Positions 1-8,632 of a DNA stretch of 64,000 nt are shown here, piece by piece. Position numbers and translations under genes: made by a program. Position 1 is the first letter of the stretch, and each line of letters opens with the position of its first letter. The stretch covers positions 1 through 64,000 of the forward strand of contig JAFQHU010000006.1 in the NCBI GenBank assembly GCA_017397845.1. Direction: 5' to 3'. The notes below the pieces were generated by a model that saw only the letters and a list, made by a program, of their open reading frames with translations, was not told where the DNA came from and made no database searches. The stretch is from Clostridia bacterium (GTDB lineage: Bacteria > Bacillota > Clostridia > Oscillospirales > Acutalibacteraceae).

Positions 1-74
1 GGTCGACAGTTTATCGAGCGGATGTGTTAATCCAATAAGAATTACGCCGGACCTTTCCTCTTTATTGTATAAAA

Positions 75-121
75 ATAAGAGTAGTTTTACAATGTTTTTT
101 GCATTGGGTTACTACTCTTAT
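75..121. other. Hairpin upstream of the first gene
   Basis: An 11-bp stem (75-85 with 111-121) encloses a second 5-bp stem (90-94 with 102-106) around a T-rich loop. It lies about 50 bases before the first start codon. No T tract follows on the + strand, but on the - strand the stem is followed by TTTTTAT, so it could terminate leftward transcription. A leader or protein-binding role is equally possible. No family was recognised. Confidence 0.4.
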
Positions 122-169
122 ATTGTACCAAATAAGAATTTTATGTGCAAACAGAAGGAGGTATAATGA

Positions 170-961
170 ATGAAAAGAATGTTAATGATCAAAAGAAAAG
201 GCTTCAATTATTATACTGATTACACCGAACTGTACTTGCATAGAGCTTTTCAAAATTACGGATACTCTATAGTGAGAGATAAAACCGAAAGTGAATTTTC
301 TGTAATTGTTTGTATATCTGAAACTGAAAAATATATGAAAATGACCTCACAATTTTTTGATGAATTAAGTGAAAGTGATATAGCTAACTTATGTAACTTG
401 TTCAGCGAAGCCTTTAAAAGTGAAGCTATAATGACCGAGCTTACGGGATATACATATGACCCAATCAATGGGTATGAATTTATGCTCAGCAAAACTCACA
501 GTGCATACGATGAACCTGTTTATCTTATTGACGAACCTCCAAAGCTTGAACGAAGAATAGGCGTTGTTAATTTTAAAACAAATAAAGATAATTCAATGAG
601 TTTCGTTAATGTAGGAGGAAAATTTTCAGGTATAAATATTACTTTCAATTTTAATAAAAACATATACGATTTGGATTTGTTTGATGCTCGGGTATCTCAT
701 TTTAATGGTGAAAATTTTACAAGACAAGAATTTGTTTTTAAAAAAGTAAACAACTCTTTTAAGGCGGATATTGATTTTGTCAAGATGGATAAAGGAATTA
801 ATCCTAAAAGTGCAGTGTTGAGAGGCAAGAAGAGAGCGAACGAAGAGGAAAGATATGGCTTTTGGTTAGGTGTTTTGCCTGTCAGCAAGGGAAATGTTGT
901 TTTGAAAGGAACATTAACCATTACATCCGGCAGTGTTGAAATTTTTAAGTGTGATATATAA
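170..961 (+). CDS. Hypothetical protein, AT-rich orphan
   Basis: A 263-residue protein I do not recognise. The start is ATG at 170, 8 bases after AGAAGGAGG (153-161). An ATG at 166 is out of frame. The protein is soluble, with no signal peptide or membrane segment. It is rich in Asn, Lys, Phe and Ile, with beta-type alternating stretches in its second half (about residues 130-260). The N-terminal half is mixed alpha/beta and acidic. It is a single gene closed by its own terminator. Base composition is clearly more AT-rich than the housekeeping genes in the window, which suggests recent acquisition, but no mobile-element gene adjoins it. Function unknown. Confidence 0.75.
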   Translation: MKRMLMIKRKGFNYYTDYTELYLHRAFQNYGYSIVRDKTESEFSVIVCISETEKYMKMTSQFFDELSESDIANLCNLFSEAFKSEAIMTELTGYTYDPINGYEFMLSKTHSAYDEPVYLIDEPPKLERRIGVVNFKTNKDNSMSFVNVGGKFSGINITFNFNKNIYDLDLFDARVSHFNGENFTRQEFVFKKVNNSFKADIDFVKMDKGINPKSAVLRGKKRANEEERYGFWLGVLPVSKGNVVLKGTLTITSGSVEIFKCDI

Positions 962-995
962 TTCTTGTTGCTAAATTGAACTGTAAACACAAAAA

Positions 996-1034
996 AATAA
1001 TAACGGTGCCGACAGGTGCCGTTGTTATTTTTTT
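996..1034 (+). terminator. Rho-independent terminator
   Basis: A 15-bp stem (996-1010 with 1015-1029, some G-T pairs) closes on the loop GACA and runs into a T tract (1028-1034). It ends the unit of the 170-961 gene. Confidence 0.85.
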
Positions 1035-1130
1035 CGTCAAAATGAACCGAAGGGATTCGAACAAAGACGGAGTTTTTGCGTTACAATTTAGCTGTTTTTG
1101 TATTAAAAATTACGATTAGCCGTTGAAGTA

Positions 1131-1160
1131 TTGACATAATATGACATAAAATGATATTAT
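1131..1160 (+). promoter_or_regulatory. SigA-type promoter
   Basis: TTGACA at 1131-1136 and TATTAT at 1155-1160 are separated by 18 bases. The site lies about 60 bases before the polyprenol-kinase-like gene. Confidence 0.65.
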
Positions 1161-1220
1161 CGGATAATAAATTTTATGTTGTTGAGGGATCTGACTGATT
1201 TTCTGAAAGGATGTTGAATA

Positions 1221-1949
1221 ATGCAGGAAGTATTCCGGGAGCTGTTACACGGATTCGGTATTTTGAGCGTTTATTTTATTATTGCCGCCTCTACAGTTCT
1301 TTTGTGCCGTTTTCTGATAAAAATTCCCAATGAGATTTTTCGTAAAACCTTACATTTCGTATTGCTCGGTTCTGTTTTTGTTTTTGTTTACGGCTTTGAA
1401 ACCTGGTGGGTTTCTGCTCTTGCCGCAATCATTTTTGAAATCATAGTGTATCCGATACTTATGGTTGTCGAGCATATCAAAAACTTTTCCGAATTTACGA
1501 CTGAGAGAAAAAAAGGTGAGCTTAAAAGCAGTCTGTTGCTTGTATTTACGATGTTCGCATTCGTAATCTCTGTTTGTTGGGGGATGTTTCATGATAAAAT
1601 CCTCGTTATTGCCAGCATTCTTGCATGGGGTATCGGTGATGCCTTTGCCGCTTTGGTCGGAAAAAGATTCGGTAAACACAAAATCAAAGACAAATTTACC
1701 GACGGTAAAAAAAGCTACGAGGGCACCCTTGCCATGTTTGTTTCTTCTTTTGTAACCGTTACCGTAGTAATGACTTTGCACGGTGGCTTGAATCCGGCCG
1801 GCTATATTATTATACCTTTTGTTACCGCTGCCGTAAGTGCCTTGGCTGAGCTTTATTCAAAAAACGGTCTTGACACGGTTATATGTCCCGTTGCGGCGAT
1901 GATTGTTGTTGACGGACTCACTTGCTTATTCGGAGGGGTTGCTTTATGA
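1221..1949 (+). CDS. Dolichol/phytol kinase-like membrane protein (SEC59/VTE5 family)
   Basis: A 242-residue polytopic membrane protein with about 6-7 hydrophobic helices. It resembles the CTP-dependent dolichol/phytol kinase and phosphatidate cytidylyltransferase superfamily. The supporting signatures are an RKxxHF motif near residue 41 and the family block GDAFAALVGKRFGKHKI (about 138-154), followed by DGKKSYEG. In characterised relatives this loop binds nucleotide and phosphorylates a polyprenol, phytol or diacylglycerol. The substrate here is unknown. The last bases overlap the next gene (ATGA), so the two are translationally coupled. A promoter lies at 1131 and AAAGGA precedes the ATG. 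The family call is fairly firm, the specific reaction is not. Confidence 0.7.
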   Translation: MQEVFRELLHGFGILSVYFIIAASTVLLCRFLIKIPNEIFRKTLHFVLLGSVFVFVYGFETWWVSALAAIIFEIIVYPILMVVEHIKNFSEFTTERKKGELKSSLLLVFTMFAFVISVCWGMFHDKILVIASILAWGIGDAFAALVGKRFGKHKIKDKFTDGKKSYEGTLAMFVSSFVTVTVVMTLHGGLNPAGYIIIPFVTAAVSALAELYSKNGLDTVICPVAAMIVVDGLTCLFGGVAL

Positions 1950-2560
1950 GTAATAAAAAATCAGGAAATAATACCTTGCTGATGTCGGTGGTTATGTCTT
2001 CTCCCGGTCCTCTTATCGTGGGTCTCGGTCTTATGGCGGGCAAAAGCTCAACTCAGCTTGCGGATTTCGTGAGAAGAAGCTCGGAGCTTCTCGGCATAAT
2101 TTTGGCTTATGTGATTTACCGTATAACTTCAAAAGACGGCGAAATAGATGCCGGGAAAAAGGCAAGGCTTGAAAAGCTCTCAAATATTTTTGTCGGTCTT
2201 ACGATGTGTATCGGCGGTGCGATTATGCTTGTTCTTGCCTTCGTTTCGGAAAATGAGGAAAAAGGAAATGTTATTCCCGGACTTGCTGTGGCTCTTCTCG
2301 GCGTGGTTGCCAATACACTGTTTTTCGTAAAGTATACCCGTCTTAACCGTGCTGAGCCGAATGCAATTATTGAGGTTCAGGCACGGCTTTACAGAGCAAA
2401 AAGCCTCGTTGATACATGTGTGTCTGTGGCGCTGCTTTCGGTTGCCGTTGCACCCGAATCGCCCGTTTCGTATTATCTTGACATGATAGGCTCAGCGATT
2501 GTAGCTGTATATCTTCTTTGGTGCGGAGTAAAAACAGTTTATGAAAGGGTAAAGGGTTGA
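1946..2560 (+). CDS. Divergent CDF-like (cation diffusion facilitator) membrane protein
   Basis: A 204-residue protein with about six hydrophobic segments, similar in pattern to the membrane domain of cation diffusion facilitators. I place the start at ATG 1946, which overlaps the preceding stop and follows a GGAGGGG site (from 1931). An upstream in-frame start at 1922 has no such site. The usual metal-site histidines are missing: the TM2 HSxSD motif reads R-R-S-S-E here (D40 kept, R43/R44, E47), and the TM5 HxxxD motif has only the aspartate. The C-terminal cytoplasmic metal-sensing domain is absent, so the protein is shorter than typical CDFs. It may carry a different ion or have lost transport. 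Coupling to the kinase-like gene suggests a shared role. Confidence 0.55.
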   Translation: MSNKKSGNNTLLMSVVMSSPGPLIVGLGLMAGKSSTQLADFVRRSSELLGIILAYVIYRITSKDGEIDAGKKARLEKLSNIFVGLTMCIGGAIMLVLAFVSENEEKGNVIPGLAVALLGVVANTLFFVKYTRLNRAEPNAIIEVQARLYRAKSLVDTCVSVALLSVAVAPESPVSYYLDMIGSAIVAVYLLWCGVKTVYERVKG

Positions 2561-2651
2561 CGTCGCTGTCTGAATATTCTTCTCAGCATTCTCTGCCATT
2601 ATTTCCGGAGCCTTTTCGGTGAAATTAACGCAGTATTATCCTTATATTAAG

Positions 2652-2681
2652 AAAAGTCACACTATGCGTGTGGCTTTTTTT
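2652..2681 (+). terminator. Rho-independent terminator
   Basis: An 11-bp stem (2652-2662 with 2668-2678, one G-T pair) and T-run close the kinase-like/CDF-like pair. Confidence 0.8.
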
Positions 2682-2682
2682 G

Positions 2683-2711
2683 TTGATATTACGGATGTAA
2701 TATGCTAATAT
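2683..2711 (+). promoter_or_regulatory. Promoter of the first MORN gene
   Basis: TTGATA at 2683-2688 and TAATAT at 2706-2711 have 17-base spacing. The site starts just behind the preceding terminator. Confidence 0.6.
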
Positions 2712-2735
2712 ATTCATATAAAAGGAGTGAAAAAC

Positions 2736-4409
2736 ATGGAAAAAACCAACGGAATATTTACATATGATGACGGCTCGGTATATGAGGGCGATTTGGTGGA
2801 AAACAAACCTCACGGCAAAGGCAGACGCATTTTCGCTGACGGTGATATATATGAAGGTGAATGGAAGGACGGAATGTTACACGGGAATGGTAAATATATT
2901 TTCAAAAACGGCTCAGTATATGAGGGCGATTTTGTGGACGGTAAATTCCACGGCAGGGGCAGATTTGTTTACGCTGACGGTTCCGTTTATGAGGGTGATT
3001 GGCTGAACAATAAACCTCACGGCAAGGGCAGATACACATTAACTGACGGTTCAGTATATGAGGGAGATTTTGCAGACAATACATACCATGGTAAAGGCAG
3101 ATGTGTTTATGCTGGCGGTGATACATATGATGGCGGTTTTGTAAACGGTAAACGCCACGGTAAAGGTAAATATATTCATATCAACGGCTCGGTATACGAG
3201 GGAGATTATGTAAACGGAAAATGCCACGGCAAGGGTAGATATGTTTACGCTGACGGCAAGGTATACGAAGGTGAATTTGCAGACGGAGTGCGTGCGGGCA
3301 GAGGTAAGATGATATATCCTGCAGGTCATGTTTATGAGGGCGACTGGAAGAATGATCTGTTTCACGGTAAAGGAAAATGCATTTATGCAGACGGTGATAT
3401 ATATGAAGGCGATTGGTTGAATGATAATCGTCACGGTAAGGGTAAGTATACCTTCAAAGATGGCTCTGTATATGAAGGGGAGTTCGCTTACAATCAGATT
3501 AACGGTAAAGGCAAAAAGGTTTATTCGGACGGCTCTGTATATGAGGGCGAATGGAAAGACGGTACGCCTCACGGCAAAGGAAAGCACGTTACCTCGTCAG
3601 GTGATGTATATGAAGGTGAATTCATTAAAGAAAAGTATCACGGAAAAGGTAAATATACTTATGCCGACGGCTCTGTATATGAAGGGGAGTTCGCTTATAA
3701 TCAGATTAGCGGAAAAGGCAAAAGGGTTTTCCCTGACGGCAGAATATACGAAGGCGATTGGGTAAAAGGCAGTGCTGAAGGCATAGGAAAATACACCACA
3801 TCTTCAGGTGATGTGTACGAAGGTGAATTTTTAGACGGAGAGCGTAACGGTAAAGGAAAATGCATTTATGCCGACGGCTCTGTATATGACGGTGAATGGA
3901 AAGACGGCAAATATCACGGTAAGGGAAAATATATTTATGCTGACGGTTCTGTGTATGAGGGCGATTGGAAGGCTGGAAAGTATCACGGAAAAGGCAGATG
4001 CGTTTACGCTGACGGTGATATATATGAAGGCGATTGGCTGAATGATAAATTTCACGGTAAGGGCAGATGCATTTGCGCTGACGGTGATGTTTATGACGGT
4101 GATTGGAAAGACGGCAAATATCACGGTAAAGGCAAATACACCTCTGCTGACGGTACTGTGTATGAGGGTGAGTGGGCAGGCGGCTCTGCATGCGGTAAAG
4201 GAAAATGCATTTATGCCGACGGCTCTGTATATGACGGTGAATGGAAAAAAGGCAAGCCTTACGGCAAGGGTAAAATGATTTACGCCAACGGCGAAGTACA
4301 TGACGGTTGGTGGAAAGACGGAAGAATTTTCAACGGTAATGTATATGACGAAAACGGCTTGCGGACTTATGTGGTGGAAAACAGTTATTGGAATAGGTCA
4401 TTGTTTTAA
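2736..4409 (+). CDS. MORN-repeat protein, about 23 repeats
   Basis: A 557-residue protein made almost wholly of tandem 23-residue MORN repeats, consensus YEGDWKDGKxHGKGKYxYADG. I count 22 well-formed units plus a degenerate last one, then a short tail ending in Trp-Asn-Arg-Ser-Leu-Phe. There is no signal peptide, membrane segment or catalytic domain. MORN arrays form elongated beta-hairpin sheets and in other systems act as membrane- or protein-binding scaffolds. The partner here is unknown. ATG 2736 is chosen because AAAGGAG (2721-2727) overlaps the alternative GTG at 2727. The gene is followed after 33 bases by a paralogue with its own ribosome site, so the two are probably co-transcribed from the 2683 promoter. 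Confidence 0.9.
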   Translation: MEKTNGIFTYDDGSVYEGDLVENKPHGKGRRIFADGDIYEGEWKDGMLHGNGKYIFKNGSVYEGDFVDGKFHGRGRFVYADGSVYEGDWLNNKPHGKGRYTLTDGSVYEGDFADNTYHGKGRCVYAGGDTYDGGFVNGKRHGKGKYIHINGSVYEGDYVNGKCHGKGRYVYADGKVYEGEFADGVRAGRGKMIYPAGHVYEGDWKNDLFHGKGKCIYADGDIYEGDWLNDNRHGKGKYTFKDGSVYEGEFAYNQINGKGKKVYSDGSVYEGEWKDGTPHGKGKHVTSSGDVYEGEFIKEKYHGKGKYTYADGSVYEGEFAYNQISGKGKRVFPDGRIYEGDWVKGSAEGIGKYTTSSGDVYEGEFLDGERNGKGKCIYADGSVYDGEWKDGKYHGKGKYIYADGSVYEGDWKAGKYHGKGRCVYADGDIYEGDWLNDKFHGKGRCICADGDVYDGDWKDGKYHGKGKYTSADGTVYEGEWAGGSACGKGKCIYADGSVYDGEWKKGKPYGKGKMIYANGEVHDGWWKDGRIFNGNVYDENGLRTYVVENSYWNRSLF

Positions 4410-4442
4410 TGATTGTTTTATTCAGAACAGGGAGTGAAAATT

Positions 4443-5801
4443 ATGGAAAAAATCAACGGAATATTTACATATGATGACGGCTCGGTATATGAGGGAGATT
4501 TAGTGGACGGAGTACGCACGGGCAGAGGAAAAATGATATACCCTGCAGGTAATGTTTATGAGGGGGATTGGCAGAATGATATGCGCCATGGTAAAGGTAA
4601 GTACACTTTCCAAAACGGTGATATATATGAGGGTGATTGGCTGAACGATAAACGTCACGGCAAGGGCAAATTCACATTTACTGACGGTGCGGTATATGAG
4701 GGTGATTTAGTGGACGATAAAGTCCACGGTAAGGGCAGATTCACATTTATTGACGGTAGGGTTTATGAGGGCGACTGGCTGAACAGCAAAGCCCATGGCA
4801 AGGGCAGATTAGTTTATGCAGACGGTGATATATATGAGGGAGATTGGCTGAACAATAAACGCCACGGTAAGGGTAAATATATTCATACCAACGGCTCGGT
4901 ATATGAGGGTGATTACGCAGACGGAAAATGCCATGGTAAAGGCAGATATGTTTATGCTGACGGTGATATATATGAGGGTGATTTTGCAGACGGAGTACGC
5001 CACGGTAAAGGCAAGTATACTTTCAAAGACGGAGCGGTATATGAGGGTGATTTTGCAGACGGAGAACTTACGGGCAGAGGCAAGATTATACACTCTGATG
5101 GTCGTGTTTATGAGGGCGACTGGCTGAACAGCAAAGCCCATGGCAAGGGCAGATTAGTTTATGCAGACGGTGATATATATGAGGGAGATTGGCTGAACGA
5201 TAAACGCCACGGTAAGGGTAAATATATTCATACCAACGGTTCGGTATATGAGGGTGATTACGCAGACGGAAAATGCCATGGTAAAGGCAGATATGTTTAT
5301 GCTGACGGTGATATATATGAGGGTGATTACGCAGACGGAAAATGCCATGGTAAAGGCAGATATGTTTATGCTGACGGTGATATATATGAGGGTGAATGGA
5401 AGGACGGTCTGTTCCACGGTAAAGGTAAGTATACCTTCAAAGACGGTTCGGTATATGAGGGAGATTTTGTGAACGATAAACGCCACGGTAAAGGCAGATG
5501 TGTTTATGCCAACGGTGACGTATATGAGGGTGATTTTGTGAACGATAAACGCCACGGTAAAGGTAAATATATTTATGCCGACGGAAGGGTTGAAGACGGG
5601 TGGTCTGAGAACGGATACTTTAAAGACGGAGTGACATACAACATTGAAGTTAATGACAGATGGTTTAAAGAGGACTGGTTTAAAGACGGATGGCTTAAAG
5701 ATGTAAAGACAAACAACGGCAATGTATATGATGAAATCGACCGACCGAATTATAAGGCTAAGGAAGACAACCCCTGGGAAAACTGGCTGTTTGACTTTTA
5801 A
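4443..5801 (+). CDS. MORN-repeat protein, about 16 repeats plus acidic/Trp-rich tail
   Basis: A 452-residue paralogue of the upstream MORN protein, with the same N-terminal cap (MEKxNGIFTYDDGSV). It has 16 regular 23-residue repeats, then about 70 residues rich in Trp, Lys and Asp (DGW, DRW and EDW motifs) that end in WLFDF. The start is ATG 4443 after GGGAG (4430-4434). An in-frame TTG at 4413 lacks a ribosome site. The DNA shows recent repeat amplification: units 12 and 13 are perfect 69-bp copies, and units 5-7 recur as 10-12 at an offset of 345 bp. The array is therefore still changing length. Function unknown beyond the scaffold fold. Confidence 0.9.
   Translation: MEKINGIFTYDDGSVYEGDLVDGVRTGRGKMIYPAGNVYEGDWQNDMRHGKGKYTFQNGDIYEGDWLNDKRHGKGKFTFTDGAVYEGDLVDDKVHGKGRFTFIDGRVYEGDWLNSKAHGKGRLVYADGDIYEGDWLNNKRHGKGKYIHTNGSVYEGDYADGKCHGKGRYVYADGDIYEGDFADGVRHGKGKYTFKDGAVYEGDFADGELTGRGKIIHSDGRVYEGDWLNSKAHGKGRLVYADGDIYEGDWLNDKRHGKGKYIHTNGSVYEGDYADGKCHGKGRYVYADGDIYEGDYADGKCHGKGRYVYADGDIYEGEWKDGLFHGKGKYTFKDGSVYEGDFVNDKRHGKGRCVYANGDVYEGDFVNDKRHGKGKYIYADGRVEDGWSENGYFKDGVTYNIEVNDRWFKEDWFKDGWLKDVKTNNGNVYDEIDRPNYKAKEDNPWENWLFDF
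5247..5384 (+). repeat. Perfect 69-bp tandem duplication inside the MORN gene
   Basis: Bases 5247-5315 and 5316-5384 are identical, one MORN repeat each. Such an exact copy points to a recent slippage or unequal recombination event. Confidence 0.85.
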
Positions 5802-5842
5802 CAGAGGACGGCTGCGGTCAACCTTTAACATTTTATATGAAT

Positions 5843-5879
5843 GGTCACACTTCCTTATGGCAGGTGTGGCCTTTCTTTT
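5843..5879 (+). terminator. Rho-independent terminator
   Basis: GGTCACAC (5843-5850) pairs with GTGTGGCC (5864-5871) with one G-T pair. A T-rich run follows. It ends the MORN unit. Confidence 0.75.
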
Positions 5880-5912
5880 TTACAAAATACTTTTACAAAT
5901 ACGAAAAAACAT

Positions 5913-5941
5913 TTGAATTTTCTCATATATTAATGTATAAT
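5913..5941 (+). promoter_or_regulatory. SigA-type promoter
   Basis: TTGAAT at 5913-5918 and a perfect TATAAT at 5936-5941 have 17-base spacing. It drives the gene starting at 5965 and probably nnr behind it. Confidence 0.7.
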
Positions 5942-5964
5942 GGTCAAAAAAGGAGATGTTTAAT

Positions 5965-6912
5965 ATGAAAGAAAAGCTTTTATCCGTATTCACCATCGGT
6001 GGCTTACTTTTGATTATAGTTGCTATGTGTGTTTATATCGGCGGTATCGACGAGAGAAAGGCGCAAAATGTAACCACCACTGCTCCCTTGAATGTTGCAC
6101 CCACCGTGGTTGACGCTCCGACTGCGTCTCCCGCTGTGCCTGTTACGGTGCCTGCGGTGACCACCACTTTGCCCTCTGTGCCTGAAAGCACCACTGCTCC
6201 CGCTGTTACATCTGCTGCCGTGACGCAAGAAAAAACCAAGCCCGAAAGCACAAAGGAAATCATCGATAAATATACTCAGCTTGTAAACGATTTCAAATCA
6301 AAAAAGCCCGCTTATAAAAAGAAGGAATTTCAGGCTTTACCTGAGGAGCACCGTGAGTTCGGCTCGGCGGTAAATGTTCTTCTCGGTATCGCTTCCAATT
6401 ATATGGTCAGCGAAGAAGATTGCGAAGAGCTTGTAAGAGAGCCCGGCTATGCCGATATAGTATGGGATATGCCTGTCCATAATACAGAAAAGGGCTGTGT
6501 TCTTACTGATTACGATGCGGTTTCATGGGCGAAATGTGAGGACATGGGTGACGGAACATACAAAATTTCCTTTTCTCTCAAAGAGGAGGTAAATCCTCAG
6601 CCCACTCCCGCTGAAACGCTGGTGCCTGTTTCGGCACACGGAGCCGTTATGCAGCCTATAGCCACCGAAGAACTTATGAAAGAGATTGATAATATCACAA
6701 GCTCCCTTCCGGGCATCGGTCTGAATGAATTTGCTCTTTATCACCGTGACTGTGAGTTTATATGTGTTTATAATCCCGAAACCGATCAGGTTCTTTCGGT
6801 CACACATCATATTGTTATCGATATAACGGCCGACATCAAATTTTTCGGTGCAAATATCAAAGGCTCTGCAAGGCTTCTCAATGAAATGTTTATTTACGAT
6901 ATTATTTGGTAA
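5965..6912 (+). CDS. Membrane-anchored protein with Thr/Pro/Val-rich linker
   Basis: A 315-residue protein. A single N-terminal hydrophobic helix (about residues 5-27) is followed by about 60 residues rich in Thr, Pro, Val and Ala, typical of an extracytoplasmic wall-spanning linker. A C-terminal domain of roughly 225 residues that I do not recognise follows. The probable topology is N-in, domain outside. ATG 5965 is preferred to ATG 5956 because AAAAGGAG ends at 5955. The gap to nnr is only 14 bases, so they may share a transcript, but nothing links their functions. Possible roles are surface sensing or peptidoglycan binding. Neither is shown by the sequence. Confidence 0.75.
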   Translation: MKEKLLSVFTIGGLLLIIVAMCVYIGGIDERKAQNVTTTAPLNVAPTVVDAPTASPAVPVTVPAVTTTLPSVPESTTAPAVTSAAVTQEKTKPESTKEIIDKYTQLVNDFKSKKPAYKKKEFQALPEEHREFGSAVNVLLGIASNYMVSEEDCEELVREPGYADIVWDMPVHNTEKGCVLTDYDAVSWAKCEDMGDGTYKISFSLKEEVNPQPTPAETLVPVSAHGAVMQPIATEELMKEIDNITSSLPGIGLNEFALYHRDCEFICVYNPETDQVLSVTHHIVIDITADIKFFGANIKGSARLLNEMFIYDIIW

Positions 6913-6926
6913 GGTGGAATCTATAA

Positions 6927-8474
6927 ATGAGACTTCTCAATTCAGAAGAAATGAAACAGGTGGAGCAGCATACTGCCAAATTCGGTCTTTCCTATCAGCG
7001 TATGATGGAAAATGCCGGTGCCGCCTGTGCCAGAAATATACGGAATATTATCGAGGGTGAAAAAAACGCCTGTCGGAATGTGGTTGTTGTTTGCGGTAAG
7101 GGCAATAACGGCGGCGACGGCTTCGTTGTAGCGAGAAAAATGGCTGAAAACGGCTACAGCGTGTGCGTTATTCTTGCCTCAGGCTATCCCAACAGTCAGG
7201 AATCCACTTATATGTATAAGCTGGTTATTGATCTTTCTATTCCGACTGTGTGGTATGATGCTGACCGTCTCAAGGCTGTACAGACCATAAAGAATGCGGA
7301 TGTTATCGTAGATGCTGTTTACGGATTCAGCTTTTACGGTACTCTTGACGAAGACATGAGGGGACTTATGGCTGAAATGAACGCCGCCCGCGGTATTAAA
7401 TTTGCCATTGATGTGCCCAGCGGTGTTTACTGTAACAGCGGCTTTAATGATCCCGGCTGCTTTGTCGCCGATTATACCGTGGCCATATCCGCTCTGAAGC
7501 CTGCACACATAATCCACCCCGCTTCGGATAATTGCGGAGACATCATTATCGCCAATATCGGTATTCCCGAAGAGAGCTATAACTTTGTCAAAGATTCACT
7601 TTACACATATAATAAAACAGAGGTGAGAAACCTCTTTCCGAAACGTGCCGTGACTGCCAATAAGGGTTGCTTCGGTCATGTTCTCTGTATCTGCGGCAGC
7701 CGCAATATGGTCGGAGCTTGTGTTCTTGCGGCATCTTCAGCACTCAGAAGCGGTGCGGGATTGGTTACCACAGCCTTCCCTCAAAGCATTTATCTGCCCA
7801 TAGCCGATAAGCTTACCCAATCGCTTCTTATGCCCTTGCCCGAAAATGAACAGGGAACCTTTTCTGCAAAGGCTCTCGGTGAGCTGCTTCCCATTCTTGA
7901 CAGATACGATGCCATAGTTATCGGCTGCGGAATAGGCGTAAATGAGGATACGGCTGAGCTTGTAAAGGGTATACTTCAAAATTCAAAGGTTCCCGTTATA
8001 GCCGATGCCGATGCCATAAACATTATTGCCAAAGATCTGAGTATTCTCAAAACCGCCTCAAGCCGTGTGGTGCTTACTCCGCATCCGAAGGAGATGTCAA
8101 GGCTTGTAGGAACCCCCGTCGAAATTATACAGGCTGACAGAGTTACCTGTGCCCGTGCCTTTGCTTCGGCAAACGATGCTTATGTCGTTCTGAAGGGCTC
8201 AAATACTGTCGTTGCGGCGCCCGACAGCACCAAAGCTTATATCAATGCTTCCGGTAATTCGGGACTTTCAAAGGGCGGAAGCGGAGATGTTTTGGCGGGT
8301 CTTATCGGTGGCTTTGCCGTTCAGGGCTTTGAGCTTACCGATGCCGTATGTGCCGCTGTTTATGTTCACGGCTATACGGGGGACACTGTAGCGGATAAAT
8401 ATTCCAAATCAGGCATGCTTCCCGAAGATGTGGTAAATGAGCTTAAGTACACTCTTAAAGATTTCGAAAAATAA
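6927..8474 (+). CDS. nnr: Bifunctional NAD(P)HX epimerase / ADP-dependent NAD(P)HX dehydratase
   Basis: A 515-residue enzyme that repairs hydrated NADH and NADPH. The N-terminal YjeF_N domain (about 1-215) epimerises R- and S-NAD(P)HX and has the signature GKGNNGGDG (57-65). The C-terminal carbohydrate-kinase-like domain (about 225-510) dehydrates S-NAD(P)HX using ADP, with the signature SKGGSGDVLAG near residue 445. Length and order match the standard bacterial fusion. The start is ATG 6927 after AAGGTGG. In many Firmicutes nnr lies close to alr and the mazEF/ndoAI-ndoA toxin pair, and here mazF follows next. A strong terminator separates them, so mazF has its own transcript. Confidence 0.95.
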   Translation: MRLLNSEEMKQVEQHTAKFGLSYQRMMENAGAACARNIRNIIEGEKNACRNVVVVCGKGNNGGDGFVVARKMAENGYSVCVILASGYPNSQESTYMYKLVIDLSIPTVWYDADRLKAVQTIKNADVIVDAVYGFSFYGTLDEDMRGLMAEMNAARGIKFAIDVPSGVYCNSGFNDPGCFVADYTVAISALKPAHIIHPASDNCGDIIIANIGIPEESYNFVKDSLYTYNKTEVRNLFPKRAVTANKGCFGHVLCICGSRNMVGACVLAASSALRSGAGLVTTAFPQSIYLPIADKLTQSLLMPLPENEQGTFSAKALGELLPILDRYDAIVIGCGIGVNEDTAELVKGILQNSKVPVIADADAINIIAKDLSILKTASSRVVLTPHPKEMSRLVGTPVEIIQADRVTCARAFASANDAYVVLKGSNTVVAAPDSTKAYINASGNSGLSKGGSGDVLAGLIGGFAVQGFELTDAVCAAVYVHGYTGDTVADKYSKSGMLPEDVVNELKYTLKDFEK

Positions 8475-8499
8475 TCACGTTTATAATAAAAGAATTTTA

Positions 8500-8550
8500 A
8501 CGGAGCTGTTGCATTGTGCATTGTAATGTAACAGCTCCGTAATTTTCAAA
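8500..8550 (+). terminator. Rho-independent terminator after nnr
   Basis: A 16-bp stem (8500-8515 with 8525-8540, one G-T pair), a 9-base loop, then A/T-rich DNA with a T-run. Confidence 0.85.
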
Positions 8551-8560
8551 AAATTTTTTT

Positions 8561-8590
8561 TTGATTAAATTCATATCATCTTGGTAAAAC
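8561..8590 (+). promoter_or_regulatory. Possible mazF promoter
   Basis: TTGATT at 8561-8566 and TAAAAC at 8585-8590 have 18-base spacing, between the nnr terminator and mazF. The -10 box is imperfect. Confidence 0.4.
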
Positions 8591-8632
8591 TAACAGTGAA
8601 GAAAAAGAGTATTAAAGATTAGAGGGATGATT

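Noticed and set aside
2..166. Frame open from the window edge to a stop at 164-166, possibly the tail of an upstream gene
   Set aside because: Only 54 codons, with no recognisable motif, and it contains the hairpin at 75-121. It cannot be judged without sequence to the left.
1046..1064. Sequence whose reverse complement contains GTTCGAATCCC, like a tRNA T-loop
   Set aside because: The flanks do not form a T stem, acceptor or anticodon arms, so it is at most a remnant and not a tRNA gene.
2736..5801. Regularly spaced 69-bp DNA repeats that could be mistaken for a CRISPR array
   Set aside because: The units are in-frame codons of MORN repeats, continuous without variable spacers.
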